Source: Pseudorasbora parva
Taxonomy: Eukaryota > Chordata > Actinopteri > Cypriniformes > Gobionidae
Direction: 5' to 3'
Length of the DNA: 64,000 nucleotides
NCBI RefSeq assembly: GCF_024679245.1
Contig: NC_090187.1
Span: 21,462,995 to 21,526,994 of the forward strand
Position 1 is the first letter of the stretch, and each line of letters begins with the position of its first letter. This document shows positions 22,832-37,800 of the stretch, one piece after another. The notes below the pieces were generated by a model. That model had not been told where the DNA came from and ran no database searches. It worked only from the letters and a program-made list of their open reading frames with translations. The translations under genes were made by a program, and so were the position numbers.

Positions 22832-25800
22832 TCATGACAACTGTTCACTGTCGAAAACAAAGTTAACAAGGTCCGTGACGCCAGTGAACTCTTCCTCGTC
22901 CTCATCGTCATCGTCATCCTGAGCTGCGGTCCTCAGCGGGACCAAGCCGTTGTACCGGCCGGGACCTCGGGCCCCCGCAGTTTTTCTGGCCGTGTGCTTC
23001 CACCTGACGTTTCTGTGTGTGTTCTCCTCTTCCTCCTCCTCGTCTTCATCTGTTTCTATGCGGTGTGACCTTTTGCGGTGGGGCTGTTCATCATCCTCAG
23101 AGTCCTCTGTGTCTCCCCTGTCCTCCTCTTCGTCTTCACTGGAGCTTTTCTGCTGTGTCCTTTTTATTAGTTTGTGCCTGGGTTTGGAGTCTTCCCTAGC
23201 CGGCTCGCACTTCTGTCCTCTTTCTGATCTCTTAAGGGATTCCTTTGGCTCAAAGTCTTTTGAAAGAGTGGATTCTAGAAATATAGGATGAGACACAAAC
23301 AAGTTACATTTCTAGTTGCAAAACAATATAGCTAACAGTAAGCTATATCTTATTTATATTTAGTGTGATGATGTGACAAAATTGTGCGATTCACAGATGT
23401 AAATCGCAAACAGAGGGTCCTTAGAGATGCATTGTTTCGTTTTCGTTTTATCTTTTACAAAAAAAAAAAATTATGCTGAATATTTGCACCAGATATAGAC
23501 CACTATGGGAAACAAAAATGAAAAAACACACCAGACATATATTAAATATAATATATATTTACTATATACAGTATATACACATAAATATAATATATATTTA
23601 CTAGGCTACCCTCTAGTGGTCTCTAGTCATTTTAGAACAATTTTTTTTATTTTTATACAATTGTATTTTTTTTAAATAGTTTTTTGTGTTAATTTTTTAT
23701 CTTGAAAAAGTGACATAGGAAGTGAATGGGAACTATGAATATACAAAGCAATTATTATCAGCTAGGTTATACACAGCCCTATACATTTTATTTTATTTAT
23801 AAATAAATGGTGCATCATTTAGAGATTAATATTATCTAGTACCATGAAATGGTACCCTCTAGTACCCTCAAAATACTAAATATTAAAGAACAAATATTAT
23901 AGAACAAATATATAATACATTCATATGTTACCCTTATTGACCTGGATGTGTTTTGACAACAAAGGATCACAAGTTTGACTCCTAAGTGAGGAATATGAGA
24001 GAGATGACATTAACATACACTATTGCTAAACGTTATGGGACGCCTGCTTTTACATGCACATTAATTTTAATGTAATCCACTTCTTATTCTTTAGGGTTTA
24101 ATATGGAGTTGGCCCACCGTTTGCAGCTATAACAACAACTTGGAAGGTTTTTTGTTGTTGTTACATTTGTGAGGTCAGACACTAATTTTGAACGAGAAGG
24201 CCTGGCTCACAGTCTCTGCTCTAATTCACCCCAAAGGTATTCTATCAGGTTGAGGTCAGAACTCTGTGCAGCCCGGTCAAGTTCCTCCACACCAAACTCG
24301 CTCATCCATGTCTTTATGGACCTTGCTTTGTGCACTGGTGTGCAATCATGTTGGAACAGGAAGGGGCCATCCCCAAACTGTTCCCATAAAATTGGGAGCA
24401 TGAAATTGTCCAAAATGAGTTCCTTTCACTGGTACTAATGGGCAAAGCCCAACCACTGAAAAACAACCCCACTTCATAACCCCCTTCCACCAAACTTTAC
24501 ACGAGACAATACAGTCAAGGCAAGTATTGTCCTCCTGGCGACCGCCAAACCCAGTCTCGTCCATCGGTTTGCCAGACAGAGAAGTGTAATTTGTCACTCC
24601 AGAAAATACGTCCCCATTGCTCTAGAGTCCAGTGACAGCATGCTTTACACCACTGATTCTGACACTTTGCATTGCTCTTGGTGATGTAAGGCATGGATGC
24701 CTAGCTGCTCTGCCACAAAAACTCTACTCTCTACACACTGTTCTTGAGCTAATCTGAAGGCAACACAAAGTTTGGAGGTCTGTAGCTATTGACTCTGCAG
24801 AAAGTTGGCAATTTCTGCGTACTATGCACCTCAACATGCGCTGACCCCCCTCTGTGATTTTACGTGGCATGCCACTTTGTGGCAGAGTTACTGTTGATCC
24901 CAATTGCTTCCACTTTGTTATAATACCACCAACACTGACCGCTGAATATTTAGTAGTGAGGAAATTTCACAAATGGACTTATTGCACAGGTGGCAAACTA
25001 TCTTGGTACCATGCTTGAATTCACTGAGCTCCTTAGAGCGACCCATTCTTTCACAAATGTTTGTAGAAGCGTCTGCATGCCTATGTTCTTGATTTTCTAC
25101 ACCTGTGGCCATGGAAGTGATTGGAACGCCTGAATTCAATTATTTAGAGGGGTGTCTTAATACTTTTGGCAATATAATGTATATTGGCACTTGTGAAAAT
25201 AGTATGGTGCTTACCTTCACTGTTGGAGCTGGACAGTCGTCGACGGTGAGGAAGAGAAGGGTGTTTCTGATCTGGTGCCTTCCGTGATCCCTCAGACTCT
25301 GACGTCTCATAGTAGTTGACCTGAGAGTTCTGACTCCGTCGCGGACGCCTTCTATTGACGTCCACGTCGCTGTCACTGAACTCGTTAGAGCCTTCTGTTT
25401 CTGCCAAATGAAGACATAAGGGAAAAACTGTAAAATATATCATTCAACAGGACTGTCTAGCAAAACCTAGCGAACTACCTACCTAGACAGCTTACTTCCA
25501 AAAAGTACACAAACGGAAATATAAGACTTTACTCAGACTTGCTGTTTGTTTCAAATGTGCAGACCATTTAAAAATGAGGGTAATTTAGGTTAATGAAGGA
25601 TTCTGCCAGTAGCTGTACATGTGAAGCTTTGAAACAGCTTAAAATTGAGTAAATATGTACTTTTAAGTAGACTGGATACTCATACAGACCCATTTCCTCT
25701 TCCTCCTCCTCTTCCTCAGAGTCTAACAGGTCCTCCTCTGAGGAGCCTCTTCGTCGAGCGGGAGGTCTACGTTTGCTTCTCCTGCTTCTCTGGGTGAGTG

Positions 25801-28800
25801 CGGTTCTTCCTGTTCTTCTGGAGGATGGCCGTTTCTCAGCACCACTGTCACCACTGCACCATTCACTCCCCACTTCACCATCAGACGCACCATCTCCGGA
25901 AACCACAAAATCCTCCTCCTCCAGGCTAGCATTATAGAAACATATATATTAATGCTGTCCCAATATTATGTGGAAATCTATATAGCATGAACATCTATAT
26001 AAATGCTGATGCTTTTGAATTTCTGAAGAAGAAGAAGAAGAAGAGAGCATCCCGGTTTCCCAAAAAAAAAATTAAGCAGCACAAGAGTTTCAACATTGAT
26101 ATTGCTAAGAAATGCTTCTTAAGCAGTAAATCAGCATATTAGCATGTTTTCTGAAGGATCATGTGACACTGAAGACTGGAGTAATGATGCTGTAAAACCA
26201 CAGGAATATTACAAAATTAATTATTTTTTAAATTGTATTAATATTTCACAATATCAAAGTTTTACTGCATTTTTGTGAGATTCACCCATAGATCATTGTT
26301 TATTTCGGAACTAGATCCATTATATTTAGAAGAATTGGTATAAGAATATTCCACCTGATTTGAACCCCAAATCTATTTTACACACACACACCTGTCACTA
26401 AGCTGAAACTCGTCCTCGCTCTCCTCCTCATCCACCGTACTGTCACTATCCAGGTCATTGAGTCTCCGGCGCTTTTTCTTACGTGGCGCGAGAGGTTTCG
26501 CAAGCCGTCGACTCTCTCGGCTCACTGTGTTCCGCTGCTGACTCGGGACAGTCGCCACGGGTTTAGCGCGACCAGCACCTGCAGGACACACCAGCAGTGA
26601 ATTCAATATGCAGACCAGTGTTGGGTGTAACTAGTTACTAAGTAATTAGTTACTGTAATTTAATTACTTTTCCCTTGAAAAAGTAAAGTAAGGGATTACT
26701 CTTATTTTTTCTGTAATTTAATTACAGTTACTTCTGATGTAATTGAACTAAATACTATATATAATTATACATAATTCTATAGTGGACTTAACATCAACAT
26801 TTAAAGTCTAACTTTAAAATCCATGTTTTTATGCATCCTTCTCACATTTCTAATACTTTGGTCAGTTAATAAGAGTAATTTTTTTGTAGTTTTATATTAT
26901 GTATTTGAATGAATTAAGAGCCGTTTCATGTCTAACCTTGAATTGAATTTAATTAGTAATAAGTAATTAAATACTTTTTGCAGAGAGTAATTTGTTCAGT
27001 AATCTAATTACACTATTGAAGATGTAATTAGTAACTAGCAATAAATTACTTTTTTAGAGTAACTTACCCAACACTGATGCAGACACACATATTATAAACC
27101 ATGACACAATATTTAATTTGACCAACCTCCGCCATCTGACTCTTGAAGGTCTTCCTCTATTGCTTCATCAATTGCTTCATCAAAATCATCAAATCTGTTG
27201 GTTAGTAATAAGAAAATCAAGAATTAGTCAGACTTGTATCTTCTCTATTTCTACAAGAAATATGGTAACACTTTACAATGTCTCATTAGTTAATACATTA
27301 ACTAAAATGAATTAACAATAAGCAATAAAACAATTTTTTACATTTCTTAAAGTTAGAGAATAATAATAATACAACTATTCATTGTTCATGTTAGCTCAGG
27401 TCCATTAAATAATATAAATAGATACAACTTTTTATTTTAGTAATGTATTAGTAAATGTTAAAATTAACATCCAAGTGTTCCTTCCTATTATGCTTTTTTC
27501 CATGTTAAACTTTCTTTAGTCTGTAATGTTGCTGTTTGAGCTTAAAGGTCTGCAAAGTTACAAAGCAGTCACTCAAAGGGAGTTATACTCTATATCAGTG
27601 CACACTGTTTCTCAACTCCCTGAAATGCAAACGCCTTGATTATAAACTTCCAGGAATGTACATGTCACAATATTCCTCATTTAAATAATTCCCACTCAAC
27701 ACATACATCACAAGCAGCAGCCATATCACCCTGTAGCCCAAGACTGGTTTCCCACTGAAGCTACGCAGGGCTGAGCCTGGTCAGTACCTGGATGGGAGAC
27801 CAACTGGGAAAACCAGGTAGCTGCTGGTAGAGGTGTTAGTGAGGCCAGCAGGGGGTGCTCACCCTGTAGTCTGTGTGGGGCCTAACACCCCAGTATAGTG
27901 ATGGGGCCCTATACTGTCAAAGAGCACCGTCTTTCGAATGAGACGTTAAACCGAGGTCCTGACTCTCTGTGGTCATTAAAAATCCCAGGATGTCTTTCGG
28001 AAAAAGAGTAGGTGTGTAACCCCGGCATCCTGGCCAAATTTGCCCATTGGCTTCTGTCCATCATGGCCTCCTAATAATCCACATATCCTGATTGGCTTCA
28101 TCACTCGGTCTCCTCTCCACCATAAGCTGGTGTGTGGTGAGCGTTCTGGCGCAATATGGCTGCCGTCGCATTATCCAGGTGGATGCTGCACATTGGTGGT
28201 GGTTGAGGAGATTCCCCCCTTCTATGTAAAGCGCTTTGAGTGCCTTGAAAAGCGCTATATAAATCGAACGCATTATTTTTATTATTATTATTATTACATA
28301 CATACATACACAAAATAAAGAGTGTGAGACCTTGTGTTGAGTTAGTAATGTGCTGAAACTCGCATTTGGCAAGGGGCGTGACATTTCCCAAACACACTCG
28401 AAGCAGTTGATCAATCAACACACTAATCCAGTTGAACAATTAGAGCACACTGCACTTTTCTGAAGGAGTGACTTCATAGGAGACATGAACTAAACAGAGC
28501 GTTAACAAAGTCCCTTTAAAGGGGGTGGGGGTGGGGGGGGGGTGAAATGCTGTTTTATGCATACTGAGCTTTTTACACTGTTAAAGACTTGGATTCCCAT
28601 CCTAAACATGGACAAAGTTTCAAACACTAAGTTGGACGTTTGATAGAGTATTTCTGTGTCAAAAATACTCCTTCTGGTTTCTCACAAGTTTTGGAAAGTT
28701 TGTTTCGAGTATGGGTCGGCTTGACATCGACAGAGCAGAAGGTCCTTGTATGGGCCGTACGGGCTCTTCTCCCGGATGGGTGCACGCGCGTGACTAGAGC

Positions 28801-31800
28801 GAAAGAGCAAACGCACGCCCATAAACACTCTCTCAGGCGCAGATCCATTCAACACTTATGTCGCGCCGCGCTCCACTTTATTCCTATGGGTGACATCAAA
28901 AGACTTTAACGCGCCCGCACAGCATTCCGGGAAGGCAGCGCTGGATTTGAACCGATTTGAACGCAGAAATGACGAGAAGCGTCACATCACGCTTCAGTCG
29001 CATCGCAAAAGTGGATCTCCACGGTCACTGCTGTCTTAGGACTTCACCAAATCAACAAGAAGTGTGTTTTTGACGGAGCGGTCCCAGCGATAAAGCTTCA
29101 TGGTCGTGCTTTGGAAGCAGGCGGTGAGTAAAACTGCTTCAAATGTCCATGTTGTTGGCTATCGTTGCGTGAGTAAACATCAGTAAACGACACGATTGCG
29201 TATAACGTTAGTTAATTTATCAATGGAGCATGCGATGTATGGTGTGTGTTTAAATACATTTGTTTAGCTGACTTATATGTCATGTTTTATTTGTTTATTG
29301 TAAAACCACTCAAACATAAACCTAGGCTATAGGGGAGGTTCTCGCATGCTTCTTCATTCAAATGCACAAACGTTACTCCATTGTTTTTTTTTACACTATC
29401 TGACATGCAAAACCGTTTTGCTTGCTACTGCTAAGGTTTAGTTACATACAATAGTCCATAAACCAAATCATGTCATCATATACCACGAGTAAACAAACGC
29501 AAATGTTGACAAGCCACTAAATACAGTATATACCACAGATACGGATGTCCTGCTGCTTCTGTTTCTCCTGTTCAATCGATTTCATCCTCCGGATCCTATT
29601 CTGGATCATATATGTACAGGTCCTTCTCAAAAAATTAGCATATTGTGATAAAGTTCATTATTTTCCATAATGTAATGATAAAAATGTAAGTTTCATATAT
29701 TTTAGATTCATTGCACTCCAACTGAAATATTTCAGGTATTTTATAGTTTTAATACTGATGATCTCAAAAAATTAGCATATCATGAAAAGGTGCTCAAAAC
29801 GAGCTATTAACCTAATCATCTGAATCAACGAATTAACTCTAAACACCTGCAAAAGATTCCTGAGGTTTTTAAAAACTCCCAGCCTTAGTATATTACTCAA
29901 AACCGCAATCATGGGTAAGACTGCCGACCTTACTGCTGTCCAGAAGGCCATCATTGACACCCTCAAGCGAGAGGGTAAGACACAGAAAGAAATTTCTGAA
30001 TGAACAGGCTGTTCGCAGAGTGCTTTTTCAAGGCACCTCAGTGGGAAGTCTGTGGGAAGGAAAAAGTGTGGCAAAAAACGCTGCACAACGAGAAGAGGTG
30101 ACCGGACCCTGAAGAAGATTGTGGAGAAGGACCGATTCCAGACCTTGGGGCACCTGCGGAAGCAGTGGACTGATTGTGGAGTAGAAACATCCAGAGCCAC
30201 CGTGCACAGGCGTGTGCAGGAAATGATCTACAGGTGCCGCATTCCCCAGGTCAAGCCACTTTTGGGCTACAGAGAAGCAGCACTGGACTGTTGCTCAAAT
30301 TTTGCATGTCATTGGAAATCAAGGTGCCAGAGTCTGGAGGATGACTGGGGAGAAGGAAATGCCAAAATGCCTGAAGTCAAGTGTCAATTACCCACAGTCG
30401 GTGATGGTCTGGGGTGCCATGTCAGCTGCTGGTGTTGGTCCACTGTGTTTTATCAAGGGCAGGGTCAATGCAGCTAGCTATCAGGAGATTTTGGAGCACT
30501 TCATGCTTCCATCTGCTAAAAGCTTTATGGAGACCTGCTCACAGTGCCAAAACCACTGGTAAATGGTTTACTGACCATGGTATTACTGTGCTCAATTGGC
30601 CTGCCTGCTCTCCTGACCTGAACTAAAGATTCTCAGTGTAGAGAATCTGTGGGATATTGTGAAGAGAAAGTTGAGAGATGCCAGACCCAACACTCTGGAT
30701 GAGCTTAAGGCCGCTATCGAAGCATCCTGGGCCTCCATAACACCTCAGCAGTGCCACAGGCTGATGCCACGCTCCATGCCACGCCGCATTGAAGCAGTAA
30801 TTTCTGCAAAAGGATTCCTGACCAAGTATTGAGTACGTAACTGAACATAATTATTTGAAGGGTGACTTTTTTTGTATTAAAACACTTTTCTTTTATTGGT
30901 CGGATGAAATATGCTAATTTTTTTAGATAGGAATTTTGGGATTTCATGAGCTGTATGCCAAAATCATCAGTATTACAAAAATAAAAGAGCTGAAATATTT
31001 CAGTTGGTGTGCAATGTATCTAAAATATATGAAAGTTTAATTTTCATCATTACATTATGGAAAATAATGAACTTTATCACAATATGCAAATTTTTTGAGA
31101 AGGGCCTGTATTTGTTGAATCTGATTGAGAGCCATGGTTTATTAGAGTAACGTTTTCTTTTCCACGCATGACGATGTCATAGCTTTCAGAAGCTCTCGTG
31201 CACTAGCTCCGCGCTCGACATTCTTTAGCTCCGCCCACACGATACGCCTCTAGCCGCTCGTTTTTTTCCGGAAAGACTCGGTACAGCCTATCTGTCTTTT
31301 ATAAATATAAAAAAACTAAAGACTTTTCGGGGAGATATGAAGGATGCATTACTACTCTATAGGTGAGATTGACTGAAACTGAGTGTTTCATCCCCCTTTA
31401 AGACAAGTAATTTCTCTCAGCAGCCATCTTTAAAACGCCTCTCGGGCATGCAAGTGCAGATCCTATCTCTTTGAATGGTGAAACATCAAATTCTCTAAAA
31501 CTGTTTGCCAAGCTTACGATTACATTCATATTTGAAATCACCAATGAAATCTGACAACAACTGTTTTATAAATTTGGTTTCTAAATGCTCAAATCACGAC
31601 TGTATTTTTCAGCCTGCACAAAGCAAAAATACTAAACGCTATTTCTATAGCAACCTGAGGATCTAACTGCAGCGATTTGATGACTTTACTAATCAACAAT
31701 TGGCTCTTTCATTTAGAAGGCGGGGCTTATTTGCCATATTGGGTGTTGCACTTTCTCCCATTCATAATCGGAGTGCACCATCTTCCTATATAAAGTTTTA

Positions 31801-34800
31801 GCTTGTTTTTACTAACAGACTGGGTAGAGGTGCTGCAAACAGTGTAAAATATGTGAAAAATAATGTATTTTTTTGAACATTCAAGAATGAAAACCTATTC
31901 TAGTAGACCCCAAAAACAAAATCAAGACATAGGACATAATAGTCCTTCAAGTAAGATTAAAAGCTTTAGAATGATTTTTCATTGTTAGTTCATGTTAACT
32001 AATGCAGTTCACTAATGTTAACAACTGGAACCTTATTGTAAAAGTGCTTTTGTTGATATATTGATTACCTATAACTGATGGATTTCTTCATCCTAGTTGA
32101 TCGCCTCCCCAGATTCTTATTTTTCTTGGCATCTTTTTTCTTCTCTGTCATGGCATCTTCATCACCGTCCTGCCGAGACAAAGAAGCGCAAATTTAACAT
32201 CAAATAAAGCTGGTTAAGGCATTTAAAATATTCTTTTATTCATTTGTATTAATTTATCTAAAATTAATGTAGATGTAGCGTAGCATAATTGACTATAGTA
32301 AGCATATGGTACAATTCAGTATAATACAGTATAACGCTGCACATTATGTCATAGGAAGGTACAGTATGGCACTATAAAATAGTATAATATAATATAATAT
32401 AATATAATATAATATAATATAATATAATATAATATAATATAATATAATATAATATAATGGCTCCATACTCACTGGAGTGGGTATAATGTTCTCCACGCTG
32501 ATGCCCACATACACTAACCGCTCACGTCTGACAGAGAGAAAACAAGAAACATATCTCAGAATCACATGAGGTTATTCATCATCTGTGATGATTCATGGGA
32601 ATGATGATGAGATGGTGAGACCGTTTATAAAACATGTATGTGTGTGTGTAGATCTACACCTTCGTTCAGCTCTCTCTTTCTTCTTCAATGCAGTGTCCAG
32701 ATTCTGAAGCTGTTCTTCCAGCCTCTCACAGAGAAGCTTCTGTAAATGACAAAAATATATACTTCTTTAATACATCTCAAATGCACACATAAGGCATTAA
32801 CACAGGGATTTAAGCCCTTACATGCTGGCAGGGAGGGCAGAACCATTCTCCATCAGGAATGATCATTAGAGGAGGTCTCAGACAGGCTGTGTGATATCCA
32901 CTGTCACACATGTCACAAAGAAGGATCTGGGATGAAAGAAAACAGAGAAGAGAGAAAACAGATGAAATAGTGTCTGCATAATTCTATTAAATAGTGTTTG
33001 CAATAACACTTTATTTTGATGCTCCCTTTTGAAAATTCTGTTGACTATAAGTAACTTTGCAACTACATGTCAACGTACTATCCTTAGAGCATTAAGTAGA
33101 CTGTCTGCTTAAAGTGGTGGTGTCATGCGATTTCACTTTTTTTTAACTTTAGTTTGTTGCTGCTTGAGCATAAACAGTATCTTCAAAGTTACAGCACTGA
33201 AAGTTTCATGCAAACAGAGATATTTTAAAGAGTCTTTTAAAGTAATGGCAATTTATTGCCTTCAAAAACATCTGGTTTGGACTACAACAAGCTTCTTCCT
33301 GGGTTGGTGACATCATAAACCCTAGTCACCACAGATGTGACTTCTTAAACATTCTTTCCAACGTTTCTTATTGTATTAAAATATATAGTTAAAACAATCT
33401 CAACATTATTTAATGCAGTTGTAATTTGTCAGTGTAAATAATTTAATTTAACAACCATATAGGCTAGCGTTATTCTAATTTAATTTATTGATCAAATTTA
33501 AGAATATAAAAGGAAAGCTGAAGCATCCTATATTTAAGATTAATCCTCATAAATATGAAGATTTAAATATATCAAAGTTGATGAAAATGTTCTTCTGAAT
33601 ACTGATATTTAACTCTGCAGATCACCCTGATATTGTGAGTCAGAATGTAAACTGGGCAACAGATGATACGCATAATTAGCCTACATTAACCCAAAACTAA
33701 CTTAACTAAAACGCCACAGCCCATACTGTTTTCTTCTTTTTAATTATTAGAATATAGACATTAAGAGAATAAATTGTTATACAAGTACTTTTACTTTTAA
33801 TACTAAAAGTAAATTTAAAATGAAGTACTTTTTTACTTTGACTTAAGTAGGATTGTCGTTGCAGTACTTCTACTTTTACTAAAGTAAATATGGCTCTGGT
33901 TATTTGTACTTTTACTTAAGTACTGAGATTCAGTACTTCCTCCACCACTGAACCCATCTAAGACCATTTTCGGAGGGATGGGCTTCATAGAAGCAGGAAG
34001 CAAATCGGGTGTTCAAAGGACAGTGGAGACAGCGGTGTGGCATAAAGGTAAAATACAAGAAAAATACGGCATTTAAAAAAAAAAGAAGTATAAAGACATG
34101 TTATACTGCGGCCCATAAACACAATCAATCCCTCTAGCGCCACTACCTGTCCAAAGTTTCACTCATGTTTATGCTGATAACTTTTGACTCCTAAGGGCTA
34201 GAAACACATTTTTTTCCTCTGATTCCTTGGCTCAATCCGATTCGATTGCACCCTATGACGTCATTTTCTGGTATGCAAATTTTCCTGCAATTTTCAATTA
34301 ACCGAAAAACATACTTTTGCGAACTCGTCCTAGACGGTTCATCCAATTTGCACAAAAATTTAACCAGATCATCTTCAGACCATGCCGACAAAAAATCTTG
34401 CAAATCATGTTGATTCGTCAAATCTTTTTCCATAAACGCGCAAAAACATTTTACATAACGTTTGTGAAAACACACTTAAGGCAATATCTCCGCAACGCTT
34501 TATCGTATTCAAACCAAACTTGGTATAGGTCATCACAAGCATGACCTGAGGCAACATGCAGCGCTTCGACGCAGCGCCACCTACTGTTCCGGAGATACAA
34601 AAAATGCCTATTTTTGCTTATAACTTCTGAACCGTTTATCCAAAAATCATAATATTCATAGGTATCATGGCGAGTCAAATGATATCCAATTTTAGCAAGT
34701 CGGCCATTTTGGATGTCGGCCATTTTGAATAATGTACTAAAATGCTGTATTTTATGAACGCATAAACAAATTGTTACGAAACTTGGTATGGGTCATCACC

Positions 34801-37800
34801 ATGATGCCCTGAAGTAGCCTGAGAAGTTTCGAAACAGCGCTACCTAGTGGAGAATAAATTTTTTCAAATGCTTATAACGTTGGGTGTGGTTGAAAATTTT
34901 TGATGGGAGTAACTTTTTTGGTCTCCTGAAGCCGAGTCCAACGATACCACACTTGCCAGGTTTTGGCATATGGTTTGCGCACCGTTGTAATTTAGCGCTT
35001 AAAAAACATTTGCTGATATCTTCGAAACCGCTAGTCCGATCGAGACGAAACCAGCCTCAGAAGTTCGGAAACATAGGTCGATAGCTAAACGCCAATGCCC
35101 AAATCTCAAAATATTGACAGTAAGGGGTAGTAAAATCCAATCAATGTCAGGTGTCAGTCATTTTTTACGTGTTTTTACATATAAATGTCTATAACTCGAC
35201 CAAACTTGACACACATATGTATGGGCCCACTATGAGGACACATAAAAAAAATTGTGGGATTGTGCCTCTTGGTTTGATAATAGATCAAAACATGAAATTC
35301 CCATTGACTTTAATGCAGTATTATGGTATAAAATGCTAATGCTATAATTTACGAATGTATTATGGTATCGTTACTAAACTTGGTATGTGTCTTCCGCTCC
35401 ATGTCCTAAAGATACTCAAAAAGTTTCGGGGCAACGCCACCTTGTGGTCAAAACTTGTAATAAAATGTACAAAAATGCTAATAACTTTTGATTAAATTAG
35501 CCTATTGTAATGAGACTGGTCATAATACATTCACTGGCCGAGAACATGGATACCAATTTTGCCGTATTTTGCAAACCTATCTGTCCTCCATCTTGTTATT
35601 TGTTAAAAACCTACTTTTTCAAACTCGTCCTAAACCGCTTGTCCAATTTTCACCAAAATTGAACCATATCGTCTTCAGACAATGCCGACAGATAGTTATG
35701 GATTTCGCGTTGATAGACAAAACAGTTTTCATATACCACTGCAACAGAGTTTAGCCATGATGCAAAAATTTCTCTTAAGGCTGTATCTCTGCAATGCTTT
35801 GACACATTGACACCAAACTTTGCATGTGTCATTGTCACCTCAATCTGACTACACCACATCAGTTTCGTAACAGTAACACCTATTAGTCGAAAGTGATAAA
35901 CCATTATCCCATTATTATTGACTGTATATAAAATTTTGGTGCTATTTTGCCTAAATTCAACTTAATAGGTCTTTAATGGCTCATTGTTGCAGTTGGTTTG
36001 AGACTTCCAGCCATGCTGGCATGTCTTGTCTTCTTATTTGCGCTTGGCCCCGATAATGACTGCTTGCAGCTATATTTTTTAGTAATGTTTTTGCTTAAGC
36101 AATTGGGATTTTTGTTGTTGTTGCTGCCAGACAATAAATTGGTGAAAATCAATTTTATTTTAGCAATATTTATATATTATGGTATTTTTGTTTAAATATT
36201 TAAATATTTCATTCTAATTTAAGTTTTAGTCATTTCTATGTGCTTTTGCCATATTTATTCGTTTTTTTATTATTATTACTGATATTTAGTTATAATTTAA
36301 CTGATTTCAGGTTTAATACTTCAGCTTAAAATTATTAGCTTTCACAAATCTCCTAATAAGTTAAGTCTTTTTAAGTTAATGTATCTCATCTAACATTCAC
36401 AATCGTTTATTTAGTTGCATCTTATAACAAAATAACAACAAATATTTTGTATTTTAAACAAAACATTGTTTCAAATAACAAAAAATATTTTGAATAGTTT
36501 TAGTTAATAATAACAACACTGGGTGACCTGCATTGAAGAGAAGCACTCAATCTCTTTTTATTTGGATTAGTAAATAACCAAATTAAACAGTAACTACATA
36601 GAAACACTCTAGAACTGAGTTTTACACAAGCAAGTACCACTCATGTTATTGTAAGCTGTACATTCACTGTACACATGTATTTTCAATTCTGAGGTAGTAG
36701 TCTGAATTGATAAAAGACAACTCACTAGTTCTGGGTGGTTGGCAAGCCCACAATGTTTACAAGCATCTTCAGGTTGAATCTCATTGGATTGGTCCGATTC
36801 AGTCTCACTCTTGTTGTCTTTTCTCTCTGATTTAGTGTCTTCATTGTCCGTGGCTTTGTCGTCGGCCACTTCCTCCTCCTGATCTGGAGCTCCTTTGGGT
36901 TTGCAATTTTTCACACGAATTTTCGTCCAACGAGTACGCCTGTGTCTCCGTTTAGCCTAGATAAGCAAAAAAACAACATTTGCATTAATAAAAGCTTTCT
37001 GTGCAACTTGTTGGACTGACTTTCAAAAGCTTTTGGTCTACCTTCAAAGACTTAGGCTGTCCTTCCATGTCCACTTTTTTGTCCATCTCATTGGGATGCA
37101 CATTCATCTCTTCGTCTACTATGCATTCCTCTTCGTCCTGTGCTACTGAGGAGGCCTTAAGTTTCCCATCTTTTTTCTTATCCCGACTATCTACCACTTT
37201 GGGGCTGGGCTTGCAGATTCTGGCAGACCTCCGTAGGGATCTCCGATTGCTGGTTTCCAACTCCTCGATGTCCTTGTGCTGGAGTTCAGGTGTTCGTCTA
37301 TGAAGCGGGATCTTAATTTTCAGGCGAATCCCTTCCTTCTGAAGCTCTGACGACACCTCTTCGTTATCATTGTGTCCAATTTTTTCACTGTCATCCTTCA
37401 CCAAAACCTCACCTATGTCAATGCCGTCTTGTTTTGCTTGAAGCTTGGATTTTGCCTTTTGTGACCTTCTCTTTCTTGGGCTTTTCAGACTTTTGTCTTT
37501 GCTTTCATCCTCAACCATAACATCAGTTTTTTCTCTGGTTGGCAAAGCTGCCGTCTTGCTATTTTTGAGGTCGATAACATTTTCTTCATTATCGTTTTTG
37601 TCAACCGTTTCCTCTACTGAAGTGGTTTGCATCTCTTCAATCATTGGAGAATCCTCAATAAGGTTTGATGCTTTTGCTGCCACAGCAGGACTCTTATTGC
37701 AAGCATCTTTTGACACCAGATCCTCAGGAAAACTGCATGGATGAGGACCATTGTCTGCTTTGACCATGGATTTCCCAACAAGTACAGACTGTCTTATGCC

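Larger units (their letters stand above)
28515..31402 (-). mobile_element. MITE (same family as 12565-13726), split by a Tc1 insertion
   Basis: This copy is inverted relative to the one at 12565-13726. The left side (28515-29616) reads GGGTGAAATGCTGTTTTATG and TGAGCTTTTTACACTGTTAA, the complement of the right end of the other copy. The right side (31111-31402) ends GACTGAAACTGAGTGTTTCA then CCCCCTTTA. A 1.49-kb Tc1 element interrupts it. Confidence 0.88.

Noticed and set aside
22950..23291. Ser-rich plus-strand frame of 113 residues.
   Set aside because: It is the antisense of the acidic last exon of rsf1, which is phase-consistent and conserved.
27717..27832. 5S rRNA gene.
   Set aside because: Only the 5S-like head is present, diverged, and it is joined to a SINE body and tail. 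It is a retroposon, not a functional rRNA gene.
32344..32565. Frame with YYIIL repeats.
   Set aside because: It is the pentanucleotide repeat. The real coding part is only rsf1 exon 10 (32527-32473).
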